From Oidiodendron maius Zn (taxonomy: Eukaryota; Ascomycota; Leotiomycetes; Myxotrichaceae), in contig KN832876.1 in NCBI GenBank assembly GCA_000827325.1, positions 744,001 to 808,000 on the forward strand: 64,000 nucleotides of DNA, written 5' to 3'. Below are positions 32,291 through 42,654 of the stretch, piece by piece (within the stretch, counting starts at the first letter, position 1; the number at the start of each line of letters is the position of its first letter). The notes under the pieces were generated by a model. That model saw only the letters and a program-made list of their open reading frames with translations, did not search any database and was not told where the DNA came from. The position numbers and the translations under genes were made by a program.

Positions 32291-33166
32291 TTACCTCACC
32301 AACGCAACCAGCCCGGAAAGCGCCGCAACCCACCAGCCCCTTCCCACACGCACTACCGCCCCCTCCCCCTTTCCCGTAGCCAACGCCGTGGGCGTCACCG
32401 TCATAGTTGCATTCCTCGTCCCGTTCGCTGTCACCGTCGGCATGGCACTCACGCTCCTCAGCAGACTGGCATACGCCACCTCGACAGTCTGCCCGCCCTC
32501 GTTCCCGTCTCCCGCCAGCGTCTCCCCCGGCCCGGCGCCTTCCTTCTGCACCTCCTCCCAGCTCGGATACGTCACGCCAGGGCAGGCCGCCATACATTCG
32601 TAGGTACCTTTGAACGCAGCTTCGGTGCCGTTGATGTCCTGCGGGAAGCTGGAGGAGAGGCACTGCCGCGCGCAATCATAGGATGTGCAGGGCAGGAGAT
32701 CGGGAAATGGAGGGTAGTCGCCGTTCAGGTCGGCGGAGGACCACGAGGAGGTTGTGTTGTAGAGGGTGAAGATGGAGGTGTAGGAGTAGCTGGAGGGCGG
32801 CGGCGGGGTAGGGTGAGTGCTATATTCTAGAGTGCCGATGTGGTACGACATCCCGTCCGGCCCGACCGTGGTGGGGATAGTGAGGTTGACGATGGAGGTG
32901 GTGATGGAGGTGCCATTGACGAGGTAGCAGGAGGGTTGTACGGTGTTGGGGATGTTTGAAGATGTGGGTGCGACAATGGCCAGGTAGATCCTGAAAGTCG
33001 TGAATTGGCCATCGTACGAACCTGGTCCAGAGGAGAGGTCGTTGGTGACGGTGAGCTGCACAGTCTGGTTGGCGTTGACGATTGAGGGAATAGAGATCTC
33101 GCGGAAGGTGGTAGAGAGGTGTGCACAGCTCGTGAGGAGAAGCGCAATTGTCTTGAACGATCTCAT
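32291..33166 (-). CDS. secreted, probably GPI-anchored cell-surface protein
   Basis: A single exon of 291 residues. The N terminus MRSFKTIALLLTSCAHLSTT is a typical signal peptide, and the C terminus ends in a hydrophobic stretch, WWVAALSGLVALVR, after a small-residue region, as in GPI-anchored proteins. Eight or so N-x-S/T sites fit a glycosylated surface protein. The region after the signal (ISIPSIVNANQTVQLTVTND, then FRIYLAIVAP) looks like an immunoglobulin-type beta-sandwich of the Kre9/Knh1 or Nis1 kind; this resemblance is weak. Four cysteines in the middle (CTSYDCARQC...CMAAC) probably pair. The first ATG of the frame at 33166 was chosen because it opens the signal peptide. It is likely a wall or plasma-membrane protein with no enzymatic motif visible. 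Confidence 0.75.
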   Translation of the reverse strand: MRSFKTIALLLTSCAHLSTTFREISIPSIVNANQTVQLTVTNDLSSGPGSYDGQFTTFRIYLAIVAPTSSNIPNTVQPSCYLVNGTSITTSIVNLTIPTTVGPDGMSYHIGTLEYSTHPTPPPPSSYSYTSIFTLYNTTSSWSSADLNGDYPPFPDLLPCTSYDCARQCLSSSFPQDINGTEAAFKGTYECMAACPGVTYPSWEEVQKEGAGPGETLAGDGNEGGQTVEVAYASLLRSVSAMPTVTANGTRNATMTVTPTALATGKGEGAVVRVGRGWWVAALSGLVALVR

Positions 33167-33680
33167 GTTGGCGGAGATAGAGGGGTGATGCTTTATCAAT
33201 TGGAGCTTGGTATCCCTCTCGCACGCTACTCAAACGAAGGGACTCTCGTGCACTTGCAAACTTAGAGAAACGAATGTAGGTGGTTGCAAAAGCATCACAT
33301 AGGAAAGACGGAAAACAAGAGAAGCTCGTATCGCCCAAAATACGTACCGTCCAGAGATTTGTTGTGCATGCATGCATCCTGCGTGAATCTAGCTGCGTCC
33401 CGCCCAATATTCCAGGGATCCTGGGCACAGACCGGGGTTTGCTCTTGGCAGGAACAACATGATGCTACATACAGTAGATTCAGTCCAAGGAGAGAGAACT
33501 GATCACATTAAATTCAACTTTTGGCTTACGAGATGACCCAGATTGTAAATAGATATAGGCATTAATGAGATAAAAGAATGTGCTATTATCTTGCATCTAA
33601 TACACTGCCATAACCCACTCATCGACTCCTACGCCTTGAATGGAACAAATGAAATAGCAGTTTTAAATGACTGAATCGTC
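33167..33680 (-). promoter_or_regulatory. 5' flank of the secreted-protein gene
   Basis: The 514 bp hold the promoter of the secreted-protein gene and the 3' end of the coiled-coil gene. A repeated TGCATGCATGC run lies near 33365-33376. No gene is present. Confidence 0.4.
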
Positions 33681-36008
33681 TCACGCCTCTGTAGCTTCCA
33701 TTCTCGTGTCCTCACTATCCCCTTCTTCCTCTAGGAAACCCAGCCCACTATCATAGCTCCTCCTCTTTACCCGGCTGCTCCTCCTCCTCGCCAAGGACCC
33801 ATCAAAGTATTTTCCACGCCTGATAATGGGCTGTGGCTCGGTAACAGCGTCTCCAGGGACGGAAGCTCGGCCGATGCTGCTATCGGCATCTGTATGGAGG
33901 AGGAGCTCAATGTGTTCACGTGCACCTTGCAACTTTGCCTCTGCCTCTACCTTTGCTTTCGCTGCCTCTACCTTTGCTTCCGCTGCCTCTGCCTTTGCTT
34001 CCACTAACTGACCCTCTAAATGTCTCTTCTCGGTACGCAGCGTCAAACTCTCCGAGTAGGCCGCCTTCAATTCGTCATTCAGGCGTCCTATCTCCACCCT
34101 GAGCTCAGAGACTCTAGCATCGCGGAGAGCAAGGGCATCACCATGTGCCTTCTCACGTTCCTTCCCGGATCTTTCCAGCTGCTGAATAGCAGCATCATTC
34201 TCAGCAATAAGAGCATCCATTTGCTTTTGAGCATCCTCTTGAGCTTGAAGAGCGGCATTGAGCCGTCGCTCTAGCTCTTCAATCAATATGTTCTTACCCT
34301 CGGTGTCAGCACTTGTCGTATCATGCCTGAGGATTTCAGTCTGTAGTTTACTCTCAACGTCAGTTACAACGCTCTTATGCTTCTCCTCCGCTTGGTGTTT
34401 CTCTTTGTCCATTCTCTCAATCAGCTTCTCCAGTCCACGGACCTCGACCCGGTATGTTTGAAGAGCTGCTTTCAGTCTCTTGTTACTGATGTCTTTGTCT
34501 GAGCCTTCTTGCTTCAGTTCTCCAATTATCGTCCTCGCAATGGATAAATCATTCTGCACATCTTGCATAGCATCTATGCGAGTATTGAGTTGTTGACGTA
34601 GAGACGCTTCCTGTTCATGGTACTGGTCGATCTTCTCATCTCCTTCCTTGACTCTCTGGTTTAGATTGCGGACGCGGGAAACCAGCATCTCGAGCAATTT
34701 CTCGTTCTCGAATCCCTCGATCACTTCACCCGGAGTAATATACTCGAGCTCAAGTCGGGCTTGGCGAAACTGTGAGGCGATGGCTGCAACCATTTCTTGC
34801 GGGCTAGATCCAGCAGCGAAGCCGAGCTTTGTAATCTCATTGCCAAGAGCCCAGAATTCATTGCTTTGTTCCACGGCGCGGGATTGCGATAAAGCGAGCT
34901 GGGTGAGAACGGTGTCCAATGCCGAGTCGAGTGACGAGTGGTCGTGCGATTCATCAGTGGTGAGGAATTCAGAGAGTTTCACTGTAAGACGAGATTGATT
35001 ATCTTCATGTAGGGCAATCTTCGATGCCAGTTTTGAAATCTCAGATTGTAGAGATTCAAGTTGGTTCTTGAGAACGTCTTTTTCCGGGTCGGGGACAGGC
35101 AGCGATGCTTGGGTGCTAGCGCTGCTGGTAGAGGCTACTCTGCTTGGTGTATTTGGTAGCGTAGATGGAGGTGATGGGAATGAGGTCCGCAGACGAGTAG
35201 GAGTCGTCATTAGCTCTTCATTCATCGTGCTCTCCCTGAAATCTTGATCATAATTCATGGTCATCATATCATCATCGTCATCAAAGTTGAACGGATCTCG
35301 GGCTGCAAGAGTCCAATCAGGATCATTTGCAGTTTCAGACTCTTTCTCTTGGAGAGCAGCCTTCAGCCTTTTAATTTGCCGCTCTTGCTCCTCAATTTGG
35401 CTGGTGAGGGAAGAGGTCGTGATGAGAGGCTCTCCAGGCTCGCTTCCTGTTTGTGTCACAAGGTCTAATTCATCCCTTGCCTTTAGCAACTTCAAATTAC
35501 TCTCCTTCAGCTCAGACTTCAGTCGTTCGATTTCTTTTACGTGGGTTCTAGCTGCTTGCTTTTTATCCCACTCGATTTTGATCTGTTCTTCGCTAAGTCC
35601 GTTTCTTCTCAATCTCCGGATTGACCTGTCTTCAAGAATTTGTGTTTTCAGTGATTCGAATTGAATTACACCTGAGCGGGGAGCATGCTGAGGGCTTCGG
35701 TATAGAATTGCTGGAGTGGACTGGCGTCGCTTCGATGTAGGTGTGGAAAGGGATGTTCTTTGAACAAACGGAGTCAAGCCAGAAGATTCAAGCTCAACGT
35801 CGATAGAAGGCCCAGGGTCAGAAAATCGAACGCGTTTCTTGGATCTCTTCGGCGTTGCTGGTGGGGTTGATATGCCGTGAGGTCGAGAGGTCACTGTCCT
35901 GGAGTTGGAGCGTGAATTCGGGCTAGCATTGGCACTATTTCGTCTTTTTCTTCGAAGAGATTTCGGGCGCCCATCCCCTTCTGTATCTGGCAAGTATAAT
36001 TCTGTCAT
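33681..36008 (-). CDS. long coiled-coil protein of unknown function
   Basis: A single exon of 775 residues. The first 130 residues are basic and disordered (SLRRKRRNS, PKRSKKRVRFSDPG), with possible nuclear signals. A conserved-looking block around residues 125-165 (QILEDRSIRRLRRNGLSEEQIKIEWDKK) introduces the first coiled coil. Another structured block, QSNEFWALGNEITKLGF to EYITPGEVIEGFENEKLLEML, lies at about 400-460, and the rest to about residue 700 is near-continuous heptad sequence ending in tandem EAKVEAA repeats. The tail is RRGKYFDGSLARRRSSRVKRRS followed by an acidic end. I recognise no named family. The length, coiled coils and basic ends suit a spindle-pole, centromere or cytoskeletal scaffold, but I cannot choose among these. 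The start at 36008 is the first ATG in the frame. Confidence 0.8.
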   Translation of the reverse strand: MTELYLPDTEGDGRPKSLRRKRRNSANASPNSRSNSRTVTSRPHGISTPPATPKRSKKRVRFSDPGPSIDVELESSGLTPFVQRTSLSTPTSKRRQSTPAILYRSPQHAPRSGVIQFESLKTQILEDRSIRRLRRNGLSEEQIKIEWDKKQAARTHVKEIERLKSELKESNLKLLKARDELDLVTQTGSEPGEPLITTSSLTSQIEEQERQIKRLKAALQEKESETANDPDWTLAARDPFNFDDDDDMMTMNYDQDFRESTMNEELMTTPTRLRTSFPSPPSTLPNTPSRVASTSSASTQASLPVPDPEKDVLKNQLESLQSEISKLASKIALHEDNQSRLTVKLSEFLTTDESHDHSSLDSALDTVLTQLALSQSRAVEQSNEFWALGNEITKLGFAAGSSPQEMVAAIASQFRQARLELEYITPGEVIEGFENEKLLEMLVSRVRNLNQRVKEGDEKIDQYHEQEASLRQQLNTRIDAMQDVQNDLSIARTIIGELKQEGSDKDISNKRLKAALQTYRVEVRGLEKLIERMDKEKHQAEEKHKSVVTDVESKLQTEILRHDTTSADTEGKNILIEELERRLNAALQAQEDAQKQMDALIAENDAAIQQLERSGKEREKAHGDALALRDARVSELRVEIGRLNDELKAAYSESLTLRTEKRHLEGQLVEAKAEAAEAKVEAAKAKVEAEAKLQGAREHIELLLHTDADSSIGRASVPGDAVTEPQPIIRRGKYFDGSLARRRSSRVKRRSYDSGLGFLEEEGDSEDTRMEATEA
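33943..34005. repeat. three copies of a 21-bp tandem repeat in coding sequence
   Basis: The unit GCCTCTACCTTTGCTTTCGCT is present three times with a few substitutions. On the coding strand it encodes the seven-residue unit EAKVEAA, so each copy adds one heptad to the coiled coil. Tandem duplication in steps of 21 bp keeps the coiled-coil register. Confidence 0.75.
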
Positions 36009-36744
36009 TGCATAGGTTAGGTGATCCAATTCAAGGTATAATCTAACCCAGTGATTGATGCTGTCGGGTGGAGTAGGGAAGCAAGAATTATGATTTTATG
36101 AGGAGTGCTGTATTATATATTCCCCTGGAAAACAAAATGGAGAAGGGGTACTACGACGCGATCTTAGGGCGAAAACAAATCCTATAGAGGGCAAAGTTCA
36201 GGCCCAAGTAAACATAGATGTTGGTTGTTTACTTACGTCCTAAATAGGCTTCGCCCCAGTATGCGGGTCGGGTCATGCAAGGGTCGCCTTCAGACCCTCG
36301 ATTATCGAGGACTTGGTTGGCGGCTACATAGTAAATAAGAGACGCGTCGACTCGCGCAGTGGAGTGAGATGTCGATCTATCAAATATCCTTGGCGCCAGA
36401 CATAATAAAGCCTGTGGTTCAACTACCTCGTACAAACAAGAGACTGCTCCTATAGCGAGACGCCGGGAGTCGAAACTAATATTTCAAAGAGGTCTACTAT
36501 GGATGTAGCAGAATGAACCATAGGCTACCGAGGAATCGCAACAATATTACTTGTAACATTTCCATCACAAGTCCGAGGTTAGACAGGAAAGAAATTCCCC
36601 TCTCCCAACTGTTCTCTCATTTCGCCATGCCTGTCTCCACGGCCCCCGAGATAATTGGCTCGACAACGTAAAAGCACAGCGCATTTTATTGACCTGATTA
36701 CCGACCAGAGTTTCCGTTCTGTCGAAAGCTAAGCATTCGATTGG
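36009..36744 (-). promoter_or_regulatory. 5' flank of the coiled-coil gene
   Basis: 736 bp between two minus-strand genes, with no supported gene. A minus-strand frame of 68 codons at 36229-36435 shows no family. The stretch 36480-36740 presumably includes the 3' untranslated region of the DJ-1/PfpI transcript only near its right edge. Confidence 0.4.
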
Positions 36745-37739
36745 CTATGAAATTGTACTTTTGACTAATTCAATGATCTTCTCGGCCAGTAGTTGTGCAT
36801 CAGGAGGAAACCTGGCGCTGACATAGTTATACTTTTCATCCAGAACCACAAATCTAGAGACTGGTCAGAGCTTACGTTGAAATCTTGCCCCTTTTAGTTA
36901 CGTACGGACTCATGGAAAGACTATTCTTGTACTGCGTTTTAGAGTCATCTAGTTGTTTCCGCACCTTTCTCTGTCAGCGAAAACAACTTCATGCTGTTCG
37001 ACTGGCCGCAACTTACAGATTTCTCAACATCATCGCTCCCAGCGCCATACGTTTTATAATAATCACCCAGAAACGCTCTCGTGCCCCAAAATGCGACCTG
37101 CTCAAAACGAGCAGGCAATGCCGTCGTTACACACTCATGTATGACGCTCTTCCCATCTGGTCCCTTTGTCTCAGAAAGTACCATCACTCCATGGCAAACA
37201 GCTGCCACTGTCTTGGAGCTTGGTTTTATTGTAGCTGGGAAATACGATGAAAGGTGTTTTTGTATAACGGGCGAGTCAATAAGCTGTCGAACTCCCTTTT
37301 CGTGGCCACCGGGGAGGAAGACAAGGTTGTATGCATCGAGACTGAAGTCGGAGGATGTCCAAGAGAGAGGTTTCTGAAATTCGGGGGTCTTCGACATTTG
37401 ATTGTAGACATCGACCACAGACTTAGTAGCGCCCTATGAAATATTCTCAAATGAGCTACTATACATATATAATCGGAGGAAACAGTAAAGGAGGGGTTCG
37501 CACGAGTAGCTTTTGAGTGACGCCCTGCAACATCTTCTTGTCGCATTCCGGCGCCCTCCCAGTCTCTGTCGCAAATTGGACTTCAAAGCCTGCCTTCTTG
37601 AATGCGGTATACGGTACCGCGGTCTCTAAAGAAAGATGAGTATCTGCCTACTAGTACATAAGATAGGCAAGGAGGAGAGCTCACCTGTAGGATCATGGCC
37701 ATAGTCTGCCATTGGGATCAACACTTTAGGGATTGTCAT
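36745..37739 (-). CDS. DJ-1/PfpI family protein (Hsp31-like)
   Basis: Five exons on the complement (37739-37685, 37625-37504, 37433-37017, 36964-36906, 36853-36745) assemble into 253 residues. The nucleophile elbow is TVAAVCHGVMVL with Cys139 followed by His140, and FLPGGHEKG supplies the acid residue Glu104. The opening MTIPKVLIPMADYGHDPTE and the closing PFVVLDEKYNYVSARFPPDAQLLAEKII are typical of the class I amidotransferase-like Hsp31 branch. Related proteins act as glutathione-independent glyoxalase III enzymes or chaperones under stress; which applies here cannot be told from sequence. The last two small exons (59 and 109 nt) were found by following frame across GTAAGT and GTACGT donors, and both restore conserved family sequence, which supports the model. 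No signal peptide is visible. Confidence 0.85.
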
Positions 37740-38461
37740 GGTGATTATTTCAGCCTTGCGCGTAGCGGAGATTGATCTCGAGGGACGTGCAGTCTTTAGT
37801 GAGACGTAGGGAAACTGGCGGTGCGGACAGCATCATAAAGATTGCAGAAAAGATATCAATGGCGGGAAATGATGTAGCATTCGCTCAGCCTCGTCTAAAG
37901 TGGAACTTCTCTGAGAGTGATACGAGAGCTCTTCCGTTCGTCTCAACCGCTGACTTCCGCGTTTTTATACATATGCATTTCCCATTCTAGTTTATTCTAT
38001 CTTCTAATACATAATAGAAAATCACCTCTAAAGTTTTAAGACTAGGTTCAATTCAAGTCAAGATAATATTTGTTCGCGTCGTTGATTGACACTTCTTATC
38101 GCCTCGGGCATCTTGGGAGCCAACAGACTGGCAACTATCCTGTCTGCCCTCCAACAACAATCTCTCAACATTTTGAACCTACTTTTGCAACACACACTCA
38201 AAGCTAAAGCCACCCGTAAAGTCATAACACCGCATTCTCACCATAGCCCGCATCTTGGTATGCTGCCTTGCCAGGAGGCTGAGCCTGTAAGTTGAATGAA
38301 TCTATCCGCAGGTAAGCGTGTAAAACTAAGTGAAGATTATAGTTCATTCGTAAGGCTATGAATATGAGGGATGAATTCAGCAGCGTTAGCTTACTCTATC
38401 TCGTTGAATTGCTGGGTTTCCCAAGTGATAGGCCGGGATTTAAACACGAGATGAGAGGAAG

Positions 38462-38851
38462 ATGAGACCTTTGAGACTTATTTTATTGGCGACTTCGTTG
38501 TCAAAGGTGGACACTAGAGAACCAATGCTAGAACACTATGCCCAACAGGATTTTATCGCTATTACAGATGCCTGTAACGCTAGAGATGCTGCCGTCCTGA
38601 TACAATGCTACTGCCGCTAAGAGCCTCTCTCGAATTCTCGGATTACGACGTTCTTCCAAAGGAGCCACGGAAATATGATGCCTGGATCGATTTCAGAATT
38701 GATTATAGAGAATGCAGCAATGTTGGTGCTTTTTGTTTCGTCTGATATCTCCTCCCCAGTCTACTTTGGACACAAAGAGCTGCTTACGGGTGAGCCTGGT
38801 ATTTTCGATGTCGCCAGGGCCGAGCTTTCTCTCTATGACTTAAGATCCTAG
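38462..38851 (+). pseudogene. possible gene remnant, one frame with a single internal stop
   Basis: One reading frame runs for 129 codons with only one interruption, a TAA at 38618-38620. The first part starts MRPLRLILLATSLSKVD; the second contains ELIIENAAMLVLFVSS, then SSPVYFGHKELLTGEP and GIFDVARAELSLYDLRS. The hydrophobic-polar pattern of the second part looks like real protein. I do not recognise a family. It could be a decayed host gene, the last exon of a gene whose other exons I miss, or chance. Codon use is not obviously different from neighbours. Confidence 0.3.
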
Positions 38852-38875
38852 TGCACATGCATGAAAATGAGGGGC

Positions 38876-38894
38876 CTAAAGGAGCCTCCTTTAG
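38876..38894. repeat. 19-bp hairpin flanked by 10-bp direct repeats
   Basis: CTAAAGGAG, one C, then CTCCTTTAG form a perfect inverted repeat. TGCATGAAAA occurs on both sides, at 38858-38867 and 38895-38904. The arrangement resembles a tiny inserted palindrome with a target duplication, or a hairpin regulatory site. Confidence 0.6.
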
Positions 38895-39220
38895 TGCATG
38901 AAAACAAAAAATTATACAGTAAATAGAATATAATAAATGTCTAGTAAAAGGCACCTAGTGTTGTAGCTAATCGCTAAAGAGACCGTTGAATTATTACCTC
39001 AGGTATTCATTTTCTCGCGCCAGTGAACGCCGAAAGAGGCGGCTTGATTCCCGACACCCTGCAATGGCTTTTCAGCCTCAGCCTCACAGACTGGATATCA
39101 CAATCTGACTGAGACATGACATTCGAGCTGAGGTGTAGGCCAACTCTTACTTTCAATGTACGTCTCTCCATGGCCTCCTTTCTCTGATTATTCTTCGCGC
39201 CCTCTCTGTTTTGCATCAAT

Positions 39221-40906
39221 ATGAAGATCGAGGAGCCAGCAACAAAGTTCTATGGGTCGCAGGTCGGAGGCAAGAATGTCACGCCCCACAGTTACACAGA
39301 CTCCCCCTTGATCCTCCTCCGCCATGACCTTTGGTCTGCAGCAATTCTGAGCCCATATCTCCAGTTCATTGTACGGCCGCTGCTGCCATGGCGTTCCGGC
39401 AAGTTCTGTGAATTATATCCCTCCCGCGCGAATCTGTGGTGCATTTTCCTTCACGTTGTGCTTGGTGTTATGCAGCTGGCGTTCATAGTCTCTGTCCCTT
39501 TCTGGTTTCTTTTATTTTTACCCCTAACGACAATAATATTGGGAGTGGCATGTTTCTGGTTGGCCAACCAAGCTATATGCTACATTTTAAACGAGTCAGG
39601 TATGGTGTGTAAGTCGGATCCACGGTACGCCAAAGCCACGGGGGAACACAAACATGAGCAATGGATTTTTATCAATGGGGTAGCTGTGGGGTGAGTGCCA
39701 TCTTATCATTACTATCATCAGAGCTAATATCTCTGAAGTCGCCATTGGCTGCAAAGTAACGTTAACCGGCTCGCCCTCACGTTTGGAAGGCCAGTCCTGG
39801 GTGTCCATAATAAAACGTTAGTATATATACTCCATCCACACTATTGGGTCTAACGGAAGGGCAGAAATGGCATTCTATTTGATGTGATCCAATGTCTTAT
39901 TCAGCGCAATTTCAATTATGCAACCCAAGATATCCGAGACTGCTATAAAATCGTTAAGGATACACTCTACGGACGAGACCTTACTAAGATTATCTTCATC
40001 CTCCACAGCCAGGGTGGAATTGAAGGCGGTATGATCATTGACTGGCTCCTGCAAGAAGTACCCCAGGATCTACTTGCTAAGTTGGAAATCTACACATTTG
40101 GCAATGCAGCGAACCACTTTAATAACCCTCACCAACATCTTCTCTCCGAACATGCTGCCCTCTCCAACCCCTCCTCTGTCTATACTACCAAAACCACCAC
40201 GCAAGTGCACTACCATGATCCTATACCCGGCATTGACAATGGCCCACAGCCAAATATGAAAAAATCGTTGCACCAGAAATCTTTAGCAGGCAAAACGATT
40301 AGACATATTGAGCATTACGCCAACACTTCTGACTTTGTCTCCCGTTGGGGTGTCCTACACTACATCAGAAACATCTACCGGGAGCCTGCAGCACCCCGTT
40401 TCATGGGGAGAGTGTTCGAGCGAGAAGGCCGCGGCCACCAGTTTAACCAACATTATCTAGACAACATGTTTCCCTTGCAAGAGTCGGTAGATAGTGACGG
40501 CGGAATCGGCCACTCGGGATTTGAAGGCGCGGCAGATAAAAGCCCGTTCATGGACCGCATAATTCTGTGGGACCAGGGCGGCAACAAGGACAAGGATGAG
40601 CGAGAGGGTCTTGAGATGAGTTATCTCACCGCAAAAGGAGAGCCATTAGAGAAAGACGAGGAAGAAACCCTGGTACAGGACATGAGTCCTATATCCCCTG
40701 TCATTACGATGAATGCGTTGAAAAGTGAGTTTGAGAATGGGAGAGGCTTCACGAATAGGGTTGATAAAATCACGTGTATTGGACAGAAAGAGATCAAGGT
40801 CCAATTCAAAGTGAAGGACATGAGCCGTCTTTGGGCATACAGAAATGGCGGAAGTCCCAAGATTGATGACGTTGATATGGAGATTGGGAGGATGGCTACC
40901 ATCTGA
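39221..40906 (+). CDS. membrane-anchored alpha/beta-hydrolase-like protein, unknown function
   Basis: Three exons (39221-39690, 39739-39816, 39865-40906), with two introns of 48 nt each, encode 529 residues. Residues about 70-130 form two or three closely spaced membrane helices (LWCIFLHVVLGVMQLAFIVS; FWFLLFLPLTTIILGVACFW). The soluble part contains FINGVAVG, then RPVLGVHNKTNGILFDVIQCL, and IIFILHSQGGIEGGMIIDWLL, which looks like the strand-nucleophile-helix of a lipase-type hydrolase. The first Gly of G-x-S-x-G is replaced by Leu (LHSQG). IYTFGNAANHFNNP and HYADTSDFV-like HYANTSDFVSRWGVLHY resemble the segments that carry the acid and His of lipases. Fungi have related uncharacterised proteins; I know no confirmed substrate. 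A lipase or thioesterase at an internal membrane is a reasonable guess. The ATG at 39221 follows a CAAT context. Confidence 0.78.
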
Positions 40907-41372
40907 ACTTGTACTGTATGAGTATCTCTATTGCTTTGCTTCTTCGTAGCCTTGAAATATTTATACCGTCCAGATATTCAAGTTCCTGCCTCAGATACGT
41001 CATGGTATACCGTGGTTGGGAACATGGTAATGGTGTCGAACATGACCTTGACGTATCGATAGGAAAGGAAAATGCGATGCGCAAACAAAATTAGCTTTCC
41101 TTGACATCTGCCACCTGTAGGTGTCATCGTAATCAAAGTGCAGGTACTCAACAGTACTCTGAATCATTCCCGGCGAAGAATATACATTAAGAGACGAAGC
41201 ACAGGGCGACCTTTGACTGACGTAAAGACATATTCTCTTCGCGGTAGAATTAAGATGCATTAGATATTTCTACTCTCCTTCTAAGTGAGCGGGGTATCAA
41301 CAATATTTTAAACGCCACAGAAATGCTAAACTGTTAGCCTATCCTAACACCGATCGAAAGAGGTCATCTCAG
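40907..41372. terminator. convergent 3' flanks
   Basis: 466 bp between converging genes, with no gene. Small frames on both strands at 40896-41260 overlap and have no family signal. The sequence should hold both polyadenylation regions. Confidence 0.4.
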
Positions 41373-42654
41373 CTATGCTTCCTTTTCCTGTGCAAGCCTT
41401 TCTTGCCTCTCTTTCCACTCGCGCCGAAGTGCGAAGGCTACCTCAACCGCAATGAGGATAATAATGATCCACTCAAGATGAACACTGTGTTTCTCACTCA
41501 AGGTTTGTCTCATGATGCTCGCAATTTCTTGGGCATAATCCATCTTCTCGTTTAAAGTCTTGATCCGAACGCCCACATCAAGAGCCCGGCCGACCTGATC
41601 ATAGTAACCTTCGAGACCCAGCTCATGTCTACTATCCCAGAAGAGGTCAGGCAGAGAATCTGTCAATTCGGAGTAATGATTCAGCTGCGCTCTTAACTCA
41701 AGCAGTTCGCCCGTTTTCTGCAGCATGAATCGTCGATCAAATGGTAGCCGTGAGCCTCTTGAAAGTAGAGAAGGAATAGTCCTTGTTGATTCAAAGTATT
41801 TTCCTAGCATGGTTTCTAAAACAGCCAGTTTGGTCGATCGCGCAAGGCCCGAAGAGAATGCAATCTTAGCAAGCGTCGTGTCAACTTTGGAGCTGCAAAT
41901 CTTTGTTAGCACCAATGAATTCAATAATCGGAGGCGGAAGAGCATACACTTCCTGTGGTGAGTCCGTATTCGTCCCAAGTAAGATGATATCTCCTTTGAT
42001 TGTGCTGTTATCTCGTTTTGGATCCTCTTCATATTCCAAGTCCTCCTTCTCCAACTGCTCCACATGTGGGTTGATTGCAGCAGGCAGCAGCGATTTGGTA
42101 GCCAGATCATGAACAACATCATCCGGCAGGGACCATGCCACTAATGAACCGGAAGGAAAGACAAATATGTCTCCATTGTTTACTCCTCTGGTATGTATGA
42201 CCTGGTCGGATTCGAAGCCAGTTTCATCTGGATCGATTGGGAAGCCATGAGACCGTAGAATACGTTTCACGCCATCCATATCGAATTGGTCTGCTACTGA
42301 GAGAGCAGTGACTCTATTGCTCCCTTCCCTTCTGCTGACAGCATCTTGCTGACGAATTGCGTTTGCCCTGGATCTTTGAGCCTCAACTGCTACTCTCCTT
42401 AGTGATGTCTTGCCTGCAGGAGATCTTGTAGGCTTTCTTTTTTGTACTGGTGGAGCTTCGTTCACTATATCAACTGCGGGTAAGTTGCCTTCTTGCTGGA
42501 GGAAAGCGTTGGAGGAGAAGAACGTTCGTTTTCGTGGAGCTGGAGCTGTAGCCGATGCGTGGAGAGATCGAAGGGGTCGAGGATTGCAGTCATGAAAAAC
42601 ACGTCTAGTGCTAAGAGATGAGACATGTCGACGAAAAGTCTGCATGGCGAACAT
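41373..42654 (-). CDS. mitochondrial Rmd1/DUF155 family protein (Mrx10/RMND1-like)
   Basis: Two exons on the complement (42654-41948, 41892-41373) encode 408 residues. The N terminus is arginine- and serine-rich without acids (FRRHVSSLSTRRVFHD), a mitochondrial presequence. The DUF155 region has GDIFVFPSGSLVAWSL and, after the intron, SSGLARSTKLAVLETMLGKYFEST and FWDSRHELGLEGYYDQVGRALDVGVRIKTLNEKMDYAQEIASIM, all family signatures. A membrane helix follows at LEWIIIILIAVEVAFAL. Human RMND1 and yeast Mrx10 are inner-membrane proteins needed for mitochondrial translation, so the same is likely here. The exact donor is GTATGC after an AGT: frame requires the exon to end in GT, giving EVSKVDTTL across the junction. 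A second ATG lies three codons in. The gene starts 190 bp from vps41. Confidence 0.88.

Larger units (their letters stand above)
37740..39220. other. sparse intergenic region with a broken reading frame and a hairpin
   Basis: This 1.5 kb has no intact gene that I can support. A small frame at 37772-37990 is antisense leader of the DJ-1 gene. Listed separately are an interrupted frame at 38462-38851 and a hairpin at 38876-38894. The 38880-39000 stretch is AT-rich. Confidence 0.45.
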
